Shown here one piece after another: positions 56,238-64,000 of a DNA stretch of 64,000 nucleotides. A program made the translations under genes and the position numbers. Every line of letters starts with the position of its first letter. The stretch's first letter is position 1. This stretch comes from CAWIOX01 sp963837775 (GTDB lineage Bacteria > Pseudomonadota > Gammaproteobacteria > Burkholderiales > Burkholderiaceae_D): contig CAWIOX010000004.1 in assembly GCA_963837775.1 (NCBI GenBank), positions 620,001 to 684,000 of the forward strand, read 5' to 3'. Below the pieces are notes generated by a model. That model saw only the letters and a list, made by a program, of their open reading frames with translations. It was not told the DNA's origin and ran no database searches.

Positions 56238-56552
56238 ATGGAAAAGATTTTCTATGAATATCCGGCAGGCGCGCCTGCCAAACAACGCGTTCTGACCGGC
56301 GTCGTCGGTTCCGGCGATCTGGAAGTCTTGCTGGAACCCCATATCGCCGGCGTCACCAGCGTCGCCATCAGTACCTCGGTGGACGGCATGCGCCATGTTT
56401 GGGAAGCCTTATTGACGCGCATCTTCACGGCCGCATTGCTGCCTGCCGCCCGGATCGAGATCAATGATTTTGGTGCAACACCGGGCGTGGTGCGGCTGCG
56501 CATCGAGCAGGCGTTCGAAGAATTGAATACAGCAAGCGGGAGGACCTCATGA
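56238..56552 (+). CDS. mdcC: Malonate decarboxylase acyl carrier protein (delta subunit)
   Basis: This is a 104-residue protein from ATG 56238 (AAAGAGA upstream): MEKIFYEYPAGAPAKQRVLTG, VVGSGDLEVLLEPHIAGVTSV, ending NTASGRTS. The conserved VVGSGDLEVLLE carries the serine that takes the phosphoribosyl-dephospho-CoA group made by MdcB and attached by MdcG. MdcA, MdcD and MdcE act on the bound malonyl group. It is in frame with mdcB here. Its stop overlaps the mdcD start as ATGA. Confidence 0.9.
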   Translation: MEKIFYEYPAGAPAKQRVLTGVVGSGDLEVLLEPHIAGVTSVAISTSVDGMRHVWEALLTRIFTAALLPAARIEINDFGATPGVVRLRIEQAFEELNTASGRTS

Positions 56553-57401
56553 ATATAGAACAACTGCTGCAGCGCGAGAGCTTCATCGAACTGGATGCGC
56601 GCAGCCGGGCGCGCGCCTTGCTCGACGCCGGTTCGATGCGCGAACTGATCGGCCCGTTCGACCGCATCAGCTCGCCGTGGCTGGCGCTGCAAGGCGTGGT
56701 CACGCAGTCGGATGACGGCGTGGTGGTCGCCAAAGGCAGCATTCGACGGCCAGCCCACGGTGGTGCTGGCGATCGAAGGCGCGTTCCAGGGCGGCAGCCT
56801 GGGCGAAGTCGGCGGCGCCAAGATTGCCGGCGCGCTGGAATTGGCGGCAGAAGACAACCGCAACGGCATCCCGACCCGGGCCATCATCCTGTTTGAAACC
56901 GGCGGCGTGCGCCTGCAGGAAGCCAACCTCGGTCTGGCGGCGATTGCAGAAATCCATTCGGCAATCGTCGATCTGCGCCGCTATCAGCCGGTGATCGGGA
57001 TCACGGCCGGCACCGTCGGCTGCTTCGGCGGCATGTCGATCGCTGCCGCGCTGTGCAGCTATCTGGCGGTGACCCGCGAGGCGCGGCTCGGCCTGAATGG
57101 CCCGGCGGTGATCGAGCAGGAAGCCGGCATCGCGGAGTACGACTCGCGCGACAAGCCGTTCATCTGGAGCTTCACCGGCGGCGAGCAACGCTATCACTCC
57201 AAGCTGGCCGATGCCTATGTCGAAGACGATAGCGAGCAAATCCGCAGCGTGGTCGGCGACTGGTTCCGGCGCGGCCTGCCCGATCACAACCGCAGCGAGC
57301 TGTACCAGGGCTTTCTGGCCCGTCTGGCCGAAGTCGATGCCAGCGTCCAGGCGACGCCGGAACAGATACGCACGATTTATCAGAAAGGATTTTCAGCATG
57401 A
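56549..57401 (+). CDS. mdcD: Malonate decarboxylase beta subunit, one frameshift
   Basis: This is a carboxyltransferase-type protein of about 283 residues. It begins MNIEQLLQRESFIELDARSR. One extra A near 56739 breaks AKGAFDGQPTVVLAIEGAFQGGSLGEVGGAK. Downstream is the conserved ARLGLNGPAVIEQEAGIAEY and the end YQKGFSA. With MdcE it decarboxylates malonyl-S-ACP to acetyl-S-ACP. It overlaps mdcC and mdcE by ATGA at both ends, an intact translational relay otherwise. Confidence 0.92.
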
Positions 57402-58225
57402 GTTCAGCCATTGAGCAAGGTCGCGGGGCGGTCTGGTTTGCCAAACTGACTGGCGCTGCACCACTGGTTGCCGGGTATCCGGCCTCGGTGCTGGTGGCCG
57501 ATGCCAGTCTGGCGGGCCGGCCGGCACGCTACATCGCGGTGGTGCCGGACCCAAACAATCGTTTCCCGCGTGCACGCAACGGCGAAGTCGGCCTGGTGGA
57601 GGGCTGGCAACTGGCGCGGGCGGTGCAGGAACTGGTGGCCGCTGACCGCGACCGCACGATCAAGACGCCGATCGTCGCGGTGATCGATGTCGCCAGCCAG
57701 GCCTATGGCCGGCGCGAGGAAGGCTTCGGGATTCACCAGGCCTTGGCGGGTGCCGCCGGCGCCTACGCCAGTGCGCGTCTGGCCGGGCACCCGGTGATCG
57801 GACTGATCGTCGGCAAGGCCATGTCCGGCGCTTTTCTCGCGCATGGCTACCAGGCCAACCGACTGATAGCGATCAGCGACCCGAAAGTCATGGTGCATGC
57901 GATGGGCAAGGAGTCCGCTGCGCGCATCACGCTGCGCTCGGTCGATGCGCTGGAATCGTTCGCAGCCAAAATTCCACCGATGGCCTACGACATTGAAAGC
58001 TATGCATCGCTTGGCTTGCTGTGGCAATCGCTGAAACTGGAACAGCCGGACTGCCCGTCACCGGCCGACATCGATGCGGTCGAACACAGCCTGCAGGCCG
58101 CGCTGGAAGACATCCGGGCGGAACCTTGCCACGATCTCGCCAGCCGATTGGGTGCAGAGAACCGCCAGGCATCGGCCAGGGTGCGAACAATGCTGCGCGC
58201 ACAGTGGTCGACCATTCCACCTTAA
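57398..58225 (+). CDS. mdcE: Malonate decarboxylase gamma subunit
   Basis: This is a 275-residue protein: MSSAIEQGRGAVWFAKLTGAA, the oxyanion region VVPDPNNRFPRARNGEVGLVEGWQLARAVQ, GLIVGKAMSGAFLAHGYQANRL, ending AQWSTIPP. It partners MdcD in the decarboxylation step. The gene is intact and overlaps mdcD by 4 bases. Eighty-eight bases separate it from madL, where an extra promoter could lie. Confidence 0.94.
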   Translation: MSSAIEQGRGAVWFAKLTGAAPLVAGYPASVLVADASLAGRPARYIAVVPDPNNRFPRARNGEVGLVEGWQLARAVQELVAADRDRTIKTPIVAVIDVASQAYGRREEGFGIHQALAGAAGAYASARLAGHPVIGLIVGKAMSGAFLAHGYQANRLIAISDPKVMVHAMGKESAARITLRSVDALESFAAKIPPMAYDIESYASLGLLWQSLKLEQPDCPSPADIDAVEHSLQAALEDIRAEPCHDLASRLGAENRQASARVRTMLRAQWSTIPP

Positions 58226-58313
58226 CCCCAAGAACCAGAGGACTCTGAATCAGCTTCATTCAACATATAAAAAAGAATAAACAATCATTAATCCATATTG
58301 AAGGAGACACAAC

Positions 58314-58724
58314 ATGATCATTTACGGAACCGCACTGCTTGCGGCCTGCCACCTGCTAGGCATCTACCTTGGCGACCTGCTTGGCAAAGCGATGGGGGTC
58401 CAGACCAACGTCGGGGGTGTCGGCATCGCGATGCTGCTGCTGATATTCGCCCGCCTGTACATGGAAAAGAAAGACTTGCTGCCCAAACTGACTGAGCTCG
58501 GCGTCGAATACTGGGGTGCGATGTACATCCCGGTAGTGGTCGCGATGGCGGCACAGCAGGACATGGTCGCCGCACTGCGCGGCGGACCGGTTGCGGTGCT
58601 GTCAGCGTTCGGCGCCGTCCTGGTCTGCGCCTGCGTGATTGCTTTTATCAATCGGATGGAACGTCCGGAAGCCATTGCGGCGACCGGGCTGATCCACGAC
58701 AACCCACTAGTCGGACAGGAGTAA
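58314..58724 (+). CDS. madL: Malonate transporter subunit MadL
   Basis: This 136-residue membrane protein (four helices) reads MIIYGTALLAACHLLGIYLGDLLGKAMGVQTNVGGVGIAM and PVVVAMAAQQDMVAALRGGP (two pieces), matching MadL. With MadM it forms a malonate:sodium or proton symporter. AAGGAG precedes the ATG. Here madLM replaces mdcF, the transporter of the Klebsiella-type cluster. Confidence 0.92.
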   Translation: MIIYGTALLAACHLLGIYLGDLLGKAMGVQTNVGGVGIAMLLLIFARLYMEKKDLLPKLTELGVEYWGAMYIPVVVAMAAQQDMVAALRGGPVAVLSAFGAVLVCACVIAFINRMERPEAIAATGLIHDNPLVGQE

Positions 58725-58728
58725 AGCC

Positions 58729-59493
58729 ATGTTAGAAATTCTTCAGAAAGCGGCGGCCCAAAACGGCCTGGTCACTGCATTTGCGGTAGTCGGCGTGATT
58801 ATCCTGCTGTCCGGCGTGATCTCGCGCAGATTGACCTTCGGCCGCGTGCATGGCTCGGCCATCGCGATCGTGATTGGTCTTGGATTGGCTTACTGGGGCG
58901 GCACCCAGACTGGCGGACACAAGGGACTGGCTGACATGTCTCTGCTCGGCGGCATCGGCTTGATGGGAGGCTCGATGCTGCGCGATTTCGCCATTGTTGC
59001 CACCGCCTTCGAAGTGCAGGCGACCGAAGCGCGCAAAGCAGGGCTGATCGGCGTGATCGCATTGCTGTTGGGAACCATCCTGCCCTTCATCGTGGGTGCC
59101 AGCATCGCCTATGCTTTCGGCTATTCCGATGCGGTCAGCATGACTACCATCGGTGCCGGTGCAGTCACCTATATCGTCGGCCCGGTCACCGGTGCGGCAA
59201 TCGGCGCTACTCCGGATGTGATGGCGCTGAGCATCGCGACCGGACTCATCAAGGCCATCATGGTCATGGTCGGCACACCGATCGCGGCCCGCTTCCTCGG
59301 CCTGAAAACGCCCAGATCGGCGATGGTGTTCGGTGGACTCGCGGGTACCGTCAGCGGCGTCTCAGCCGGACTCGCCGCCACCGACCGCAAGCTGGTGCCT
59401 TATGGCGCGCTGGTTGCGACCTTCCATACCGGCCTGGGCTGCCTGCTTGGACCATCGCTGCTGTTCTTCGCCACCAGGGCGATAGTGGGATAA
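58729..59493 (+). CDS. madM: Malonate transporter subunit MadM
   Basis: This 254-residue membrane protein has about eight helices (VITAFAVVGVIILLSGVISRRLTFGRVHGSAIAI is not continuous, but VVGVIILLSGVISRRL and LLGGIGLMGGSMLRDFAIVAT are clear). It starts 4 bases after the madL stop, so it is coupled with it. Together they import malonate, the substrate of the operon. A hairpin (59501-59519) follows. Confidence 0.92.
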   Translation: MLEILQKAAAQNGLVTAFAVVGVIILLSGVISRRLTFGRVHGSAIAIVIGLGLAYWGGTQTGGHKGLADMSLLGGIGLMGGSMLRDFAIVATAFEVQATEARKAGLIGVIALLLGTILPFIVGASIAYAFGYSDAVSMTTIGAGAVTYIVGPVTGAAIGATPDVMALSIATGLIKAIMVMVGTPIAARFLGLKTPRSAMVFGGLAGTVSGVSAGLAATDRKLVPYGALVATFHTGLGCLLGPSLLFFATRAIVG

Positions 59494-59500
59494 GGCCTTG

Positions 59501-59519
59501 CCCCTCTGATTCAGAGGGG
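59501..59519 (+). other. Intra-operon hairpin between madM and mdcG
   Basis: CCCCTCTG-ATT-CAGAGGGG is a perfect 8-bp stem with a 3-nt loop, lying 7 bases after the madM stop. There is no T-run, so it is more likely an mRNA-processing or stabilising hairpin than a terminator. Confidence 0.5.
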
Positions 59520-59538
59520 TAATGCCGGACTTGATCTC

Positions 59539-60234
59539 ATGAGCACATACTCATCTTCCGATTGCGCCCGGATCGCACCGCGGCCGCATGATCTGCTGTG
59601 GGTCGCGGATGCGGCCGGACTTTGGTCGGACTGTCCGCTGCCATCCTGGGCCACACCGGACTGGCTGGCCGGCGCACCGCTAGTGGTGCGCCGGGAAAGG
59701 GTCATTGATCCCGACTGCATTCCGGTCGGGCTGCGCGGCCAGACCCGCAGCCAGCGCCACAAGGCGTACCTGTCGCGCCAGGCGGTAGTTAAATGCATAG
59801 CGCCCGAGCTGCTTGCTGCCGATCAAGCCTGGTCAGGGCCGCATCAACTTGGCGCATTCCCGGCGCTCGAAGCACTGGCAAGCCTGGCGCCGTCTCTGGC
59901 GGCGACGGGCCTGCCCTGGGGGCCGACCGGCAGCGTGGGCTTCGCGCTTGCCAGCGGCTTGCCGGTACTGCGTGCGGAAAGCGACCTTGATCTGGTCGTG
60001 CGCGCGTTCAAGCCCCTGACTGCCGAGCAGACGGCATTGCTGCTCGCGCTACGGTCATCTTCGATATGCAAGATCGATCTCCAGATCGACACCGGACATG
60101 GCGCCTTCTCCCTGGCCGAATGGGTCCATGGCCATCGACGGGTATTGCTTAAGACCGACGTGGGGCCATTCCTGACGGACGATCCATGGCACCGGATTGA
60201 TAATGACACGACAGAAAGCGACGATCCCTCATGA
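59539..60234 (+). CDS. mdcG: Phosphoribosyl-dephospho-CoA transferase
   Basis: This is a 231-residue protein reading IAPRPHDLLWVADAAGLWSD and PLVVRRERVIDPDCIPVGLRG, with the conserved VRAESDLDLVVRAF and the end DTTESDDPS. MdcG transfers the adenylylated prosthetic group onto MdcC. Its stop overlaps the mdcH start as ATGA. The gene is intact. Confidence 0.9.
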   Translation: MSTYSSSDCARIAPRPHDLLWVADAAGLWSDCPLPSWATPDWLAGAPLVVRRERVIDPDCIPVGLRGQTRSQRHKAYLSRQAVVKCIAPELLAADQAWSGPHQLGAFPALEALASLAPSLAATGLPWGPTGSVGFALASGLPVLRAESDLDLVVRAFKPLTAEQTALLLALRSSSICKIDLQIDTGHGAFSLAEWVHGHRRVLLKTDVGPFLTDDPWHRIDNDTTESDDPS

Positions 60235-61152
60235 GCATCCTGTTTACGTTTCCCGGCCAGGGCGCGCAGAGACCCGGAATGCTCCACACGCTGCCGGATC
60301 ATCCCGAAATCGCACGCACGCTCGATGAAACAGGTGCAGCCCTCGGCGCCGATCCCTTGCTGCTGGATACGCGTCAGGCGCTGGAGTCAACCTATGCGGT
60401 TCAGCTCTGCCTGTTGATTGCCGGCGTCGCGATGGCCCGTGTCTTTATTGCGCACAAGGCTGGCCCCGCTATGGTGGCGGGCTTGTCGATTGGCGCCTAT
60501 CCGGCGGCGGTGATTGCCGGCGCGCTTGACTATGCCGATGCGGTGCGACTGGTCCAGCGGCGCGCACGGTTGATGCAAGACGCCTATCCGCATGGTTACG
60601 GAATGGCAGCCATCAGCGGCCTAGACCGGTACCAGATTGCGCCACTGATCGCCCGCATCCACACCAGTTCGACCCCGGTTTATCTGGCCAATCTGAATGC
60701 CCCCAGGCAGATGGTCATTGCCGGCGCAGAAAGCGCGCTGCGCTCGGTGATGCAACTGGCACTTGAATGCGGCGCCACCAAAGCGGAGCGACTGGCTGTC
60801 AGCGTGCCCTCGCATTGCGAACTGTTTAATGCCGCAGCGGCCGCAATGACAGCGGCCTTTTCCGGCATCAGCCATGCATCGCCCGCGACTGACTTACCTG
60901 AGCGCCTGTGCCATACGCCCCCTGTTCGAGCCGGCACGCATTGCCGATGATCTGGCCAACAATATGGCACGCCAGGTCCATTGGTCCGACACTGTCCGTC
61001 TCGCCTGGGAGCGCGGCGCCCGACTTGCGGTAGAGATGCCGAGCGGCACGGTCCTGACCAGCCTGACCGCGCCGGTATTCGCGGACGGACTTGCCGTCGC
61101 TTGCGACAACAACCGGCTTGACACTCTCCTCGCATTGATTTATCGAGAGTAG
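60231..61152 (+). CDS. mdcH: Malonate decarboxylase MdcH, acyltransferase, one frameshift
   Basis: This FabD-like malonyl transferase reads MSILFTFPGQGAQRPGMLHTL, the GXSXG motif in VAGLSIGAYPAAV (active Ser) and VPSHCELFNAA with the His. Near 60885 the frame changes to RLTYLSACAIRPLFEPARIADDLANNMARQVHWSD, ending LDTLLALIYRE at 61152. Total about 307 residues. MdcH primes the complex by moving malonyl from CoA to the carrier. It is the last gene, 2 bases before the convergent cytosine deaminase. Confidence 0.9.
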
Positions 61153-61154
61153 CC

Positions 61155-62438
61155 TCATTGGCGCCGATGCAGCCGGAAATCGACCGCCGCCGGCCGCCCC
61201 GCCAGATGCAGCGTCGCCTGTGCAGCGGGAGCCTGGCTGACGATATTGCCGCGCCGGATCACTACGCGGCGCGCGGCGCGCAGGCGCAATGCCTCGATCG
61301 TGCTGCCGGCATCGAGGATCAGCAGATCGGCGTGACAGCCGGGAGTCAGTCCATATCCCTGCAGACCGAGAATGCGGGCCGGTGTTTCGGTGACCGCCAT
61401 AAAGCACGCGTGCATCGCTTGCTGCCCGGTCATCTGCGCGACATGCAAGCCCATGTGCGCAACTTCCAGCATGTCGCCGGAACCGAGGCTGTACCAGGGA
61501 TCCAGCGCGCAATCCTGGCCGAATGCAACATCGATGCCGGCAGCCAGCATTTCCGGCACCCGCGTCATGCCGCGCCGCTTCGGATAACTGTCGTGGCGGC
61601 CCTGCAGCGTGATGTTGATGAGCGGGTTGGCAATTGCGGCCACGCCGGCTTCGCGCATCAGCGGCAGCAGCTTGCTGACGTAATAGTTATCCATCGAATG
61701 CATCGACGTCAGGTGCGAGCCTGTGACCCGGCCCTGCATGCCGAGCCGGTGCGCATGGTAGGCCAGGGTTTCGATATGGCGCGACAGCGGATCATCCGAC
61801 TCGTCGCAGTGCAGGTCGACGCGCAGCCCTTTTTCTGCCGCGAATTCGCACAGCAAGCGCACCGACTCTGCGCCGTCGGCCATCGTGCGCTCGAAATGCG
61901 GGATGCCGCCGACCACGTCGACGCCCATCGCAATCGCGCGCTTCAGGTTGGCAAAGGCGGTGGCGCTACGCAGCAGGCCATCCTGCGGAAAGGCGACCAG
62001 TTGCAAATCCAGATACGGCGCCACTTTCTGTTTGACGTGCAGCAGAGCCTCGACCGCCAGCAGGCGGTCGTCGCAGACATCGACATGCGAGCGGATTGCC
62101 AGCAGACCACGCGCCACCGCCCAGTCGCAATACTGCAGCGCGCGCTCGACCAGCGCTTCCTGCGTCAGCATCGGTTTCAGCTCGCCCCACAAGGCGATCC
62201 CTTCGAGCAGCGTGCCGGACTGGTTGACGCGCGGCAGCCCGTAGCTGAGCGTCGCATCCATATGGAAGTGCGCATCGACGAAAGGCGGCGTCACCAGATC
62301 GCCGGCGGCGTCGATTTGCTGCGCGGCGCTGACTGCCAGCGCGGGGCCGACTGCAGCAATGCGCCCGGCGGCAATCGCGATATCCACGTCGCGCGTGCCG
62401 TCCGGCAGCGTCGCATGTCGAATCAACAAATCAATCAA
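61155..62438 (-). CDS. codA: Cytosine deaminase (amidohydrolase)
   Basis: This is a protein of about 427 residues. The TTG at 62438 (behind AAGGAAGA) is the likely start, with the frame open from 62453. Metal ligands are visible in FVDAHFHMDATLSYG (HxH), VDLHCDESDDP (His and nearby Glu/Asp), SHLTSMHSM and the late Asp in AFGQDCALDPWYSLGSGDM. It removes the amino group from cytosine to give uracil, a step before reductive pyrimidine breakdown, to which the neighbours belong. Confidence 0.9.
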   Translation of the reverse strand: MIDLLIRHATLPDGTRDVDIAIAAGRIAAVGPALAVSAAQQIDAAGDLVTPPFVDAHFHMDATLSYGLPRVNQSGTLLEGIALWGELKPMLTQEALVERALQYCDWAVARGLLAIRSHVDVCDDRLLAVEALLHVKQKVAPYLDLQLVAFPQDGLLRSATAFANLKRAIAMGVDVVGGIPHFERTMADGAESVRLLCEFAAEKGLRVDLHCDESDDPLSRHIETLAYHAHRLGMQGRVTGSHLTSMHSMDNYYVSKLLPLMREAGVAAIANPLINITLQGRHDSYPKRRGMTRVPEMLAAGIDVAFGQDCALDPWYSLGSGDMLEVAHMGLHVAQMTGQQAMHACFMAVTETPARILGLQGYGLTPGCHADLLILDAGSTIEALRLRAARRVVIRRGNIVSQAPAAQATLHLAGRPAAVDFRLHRRQ

Positions 62439-62539
62439 TGTTCTTCCTTGCAAATCGGGTGGAATCCATGGATGCGCATGGTCCTACCCACTATGAACCT
62501 GCGCATCAGTTACGTAATATGGCGTGCAGGGTGCGCCCC

Positions 62540-63813
62540 TCACTCACTCGCCACAACCCTCGCCCACTCCAGCATGGCGTGCAGCAGCACATTGCAACCG
62601 GCCTCCAGATGTTCGGGCTTCGCGTCTTCGAGTTCGTTGTGGCTGATGCCGTCCTTGCAGGGAACGAAGATCATGCCGGCTGGCGCCAGCCGTGCGGCAT
62701 TAGATCGCGTCGTGACCGGCGCCCGACACCACGTCCATCGTCGAGTAGCCCAGGCTGGCGGTGGCGCGTCGCACCGCATTGACGCAATCGGGGTGGAATG
62801 GGCATGGCGGGTAATACGAAACCCGTTCGATGGTCACGCCGAGGCCGCTTTCCGTGCGCGTCTGGTCGACGCAGGCCAGCATTTCCGCGTGCATCTGGTC
62901 CAGCAATGCATCGCTGACGTTGCGCAGGTCGATCGAGAATTTGACTTCGCCCGGGATCACGTTGCGGCTGTTCGGGAACACTTGCACGAAGCCGACCGTG
63001 CCGCGTCCGTAGCGGCTGGTAGCGGTTGGCGATGGCGACGACTTCCTGCATGATGCCGGTGGCGACCTGCAACGCGTCCTTGCGCAGATGCCATCGGCGT
63101 CGGCCCCGCATGGCATTCCATGCCGCTGACCACGCAGTCGTACCAGGCCAGGCCCATGACGGCAGGCACCACGCCGATCACCTTATCGGCATCTTCGAGT
63201 ACCGGGCCCTGTTCGATGTGCGCCTCGAAATAGGCGCCGATCGGATGCTGGCCCGGCACCTGGTCGCCGATATAGCCAATCCGCGCCAGTTCCGCGCCAA
63301 CCGTCTTGCCGTCGACATCGGTGGCCGCATACGCGTGCTCCAGCGTGAAGGCGCCTGGCAAAACACGCCGGAACCCATCATCACCGGCACGAAACGCGAA
63401 CCTTCCTCATTGGTCCAGAATGCGACTTCAATCGGCGCTGCGGTGCGGATATCGTGGTCGTTCAGCGTGCGCACCACTTCCAGCGCCGACAGCACGCCAT
63501 AGTTGCCGTCGAATTTGCCGCCGGTCGGCTGGGTGTCGATATGGCTGCCGGTGACAATCGGCGGCAGCGCATTATTGCTGCCGGCGCGGCGCATGAAGGT
63601 ATTGCCGATCTGGTCGATGGTCACGCTCATGCCTGCCTCCCTGCCCCAGGCGACGACCAGGTCGCGCCCCTGCTTGTCCAGATCGGTCAGCGCCAGACGC
63701 TGACGCCGCCTTTGGCGCGTCGCGCCGATTGCCGCCAGCTCCATCAGCGATTGCCACAGGCGCTCGCCGTTGATACGCAGCGTGCTGAGATCAGCGGAAG
63801 TTTGCATGTCCAT
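62540..63813 (-). CDS. hyuC: N-carbamoyl-beta-alanine/allantoate-type amidohydrolase, at least four frameshifts
   Basis: This M20-family zinc hydrolase starts MDMQTSADLSTLRINGERL (AAGGAG upstream). Segments include PPIVTGSHIDTQPTGGKFDG with the zinc His/Asp, VAFWTNEEGSRF (Glu), then shifts near 63358, 63088, 63015 and 62703 leading to EQGPVLEDADKVIG, ECHAGPTPMA, RKDALQVATGIMQEVVAIANRYQP, VGFVQVFPNSRNVIPGEVKF, VVSGAGHDA and the end LLHAMLEWARVVASE. The typical KGGVxRLALTD stretch reads RQRRRQRLALTD here, as if a base were added and then lost. It acts after the hydantoinase, making a beta-amino acid. Confidence 0.87.
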
Positions 63814-63834
63814 CGAAGTCTCCTTGTCTCATTT

Positions 63835-64000
63835 TTAGATGCACCCAAGCCCTCGCTCCGGCAGCCCAGGCAAGACACTCATCGGATCACGGCACTGCGG
63901 GGCCAGCGTCTCGGTACGGCGCTGCACCGCTTCAAAATTCGGGCCGAAAGCCGGCCGCTTGAGATAGCGGCCGGCACCTTGTTTGGCACGCAGATCGCCT
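63835..64000 (-). CDS. Dihydropyrimidinase/D-hydantoinase, 3' end (partial)
   Basis: The reverse strand gives DLRAKQGAGRYLKRPAFGPNFEAVQRRTETLAPQ to LPERGLGCI and a TAA at 63835. GAGRYLKRPAF is the characteristic C-terminal motif of dihydropyrimidinases and hydantoinases. It opens 5,6-dihydropyrimidine or hydantoin rings before the amidohydrolase at 62540. Most of the gene lies beyond the window edge. Confidence 0.75.
   Translation of the reverse strand, partial: GDLRAKQGAGRYLKRPAFGPNFEAVQRRTETLAPQCRDPMSVLPGLPERGLGCI

Noticed and set aside
1..64000. CRISPR arrays, tRNA and rRNA genes, prophage
   Set aside because: No regular direct repeats with spacers, no tRNA cloverleaf or rRNA signatures, and no phage structural genes were found by eye in either strand.

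Overview
The window looks like chromosome from a betaproteobacterium, most likely Burkholderiales/Oxalobacteraceae (relatives of Herbaspirillum, Janthinobacterium or Collimonas). This is inferred from high GC, gene families and gene order, not from a marker gene. No rRNA, tRNA, CRISPR array, prophage or complete insertion sequence was seen. The content fits a free-living, possibly cold-adapted soil or water bacterium: an ice-binding lipoprotein, two large c-di-GMP enzymes, metal handling, and several catabolic operons.

Layout. 0-11.5 kb: MocR regulator with an MFS transporter, a frameshifted Big_5/DUF3494 ice-binding lipoprotein, a MASE1-PAS-PAS-GGDEF-EAL protein, a TMEM175-like channel, an OmpR/HK two-component pair and a multi-EF-hand protein. 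11.5-20.4 kb: branched-chain amino acid binding protein, a divergent TetR/epimerase pair, a MazG-like protein, an HMA protein, a DEAD-box helicase and a leucine-rich-repeat kinase. 20.6-25.7 kb: chrB-chrA chromate module with a double palindrome operator, a His-tailed EamA transporter, a luciferase-like monooxygenase and DUF3820. 25.8-36 kb: Fur-box cupredoxin/FTR1 iron uptake, a YddA-type ABC exporter, a PocR-PAS-GGDEF-EAL-CZB protein, a sirtuin, a cupin, a pyruvyl transferase and an ABM monooxygenase. 36-42 kb: the iorA-iorB-xdhC-mobA-like molybdenum hydroxylase operon with a divergent AraC regulator. 42-53 kb: alcohol dehydrogenase with a divergent LysR gene, a hemerythrin-like/bacterioferritin-like pair with an FNR-type site, gabT-gabD, a 4HB sensor without a signalling domain, DUF4389, and a LysR/DJ-1 pair. 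52.6-61.2 kb: a malonate decarboxylase locus, mdcR divergent from mdcA-B-C-D-E-madL-madM-mdcG-mdcH. 61.2-64 kb: cytosine deaminase, an N-carbamoyl amidohydrolase and the 3' end of a dihydropyrimidinase/hydantoinase, together a pyrimidine-salvage and degradation block.

Two patterns cross the whole window. First, seven copies of a roughly 65-85 bp intergenic element end in a hairpin whose arms are AAAATATAC-like and GTATATTTT-like around an 8-nt loop. Two copies have perfect 16-18 bp stems whose outer bases differ but stay complementary. Two further elements share GGGCGTGTTGAC terminal inverted repeats (265 bp and about 55 bp), and each one lies exactly at the stop codon of a regulator gene. 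Second, at least 20 genes carry inferred single-base frameshifts, about 35 in total, including genes in otherwise coherent operons. This points to uncorrected indel errors in the assembly more than to gene decay, so each broken gene below is described as one gene spanning its frames.
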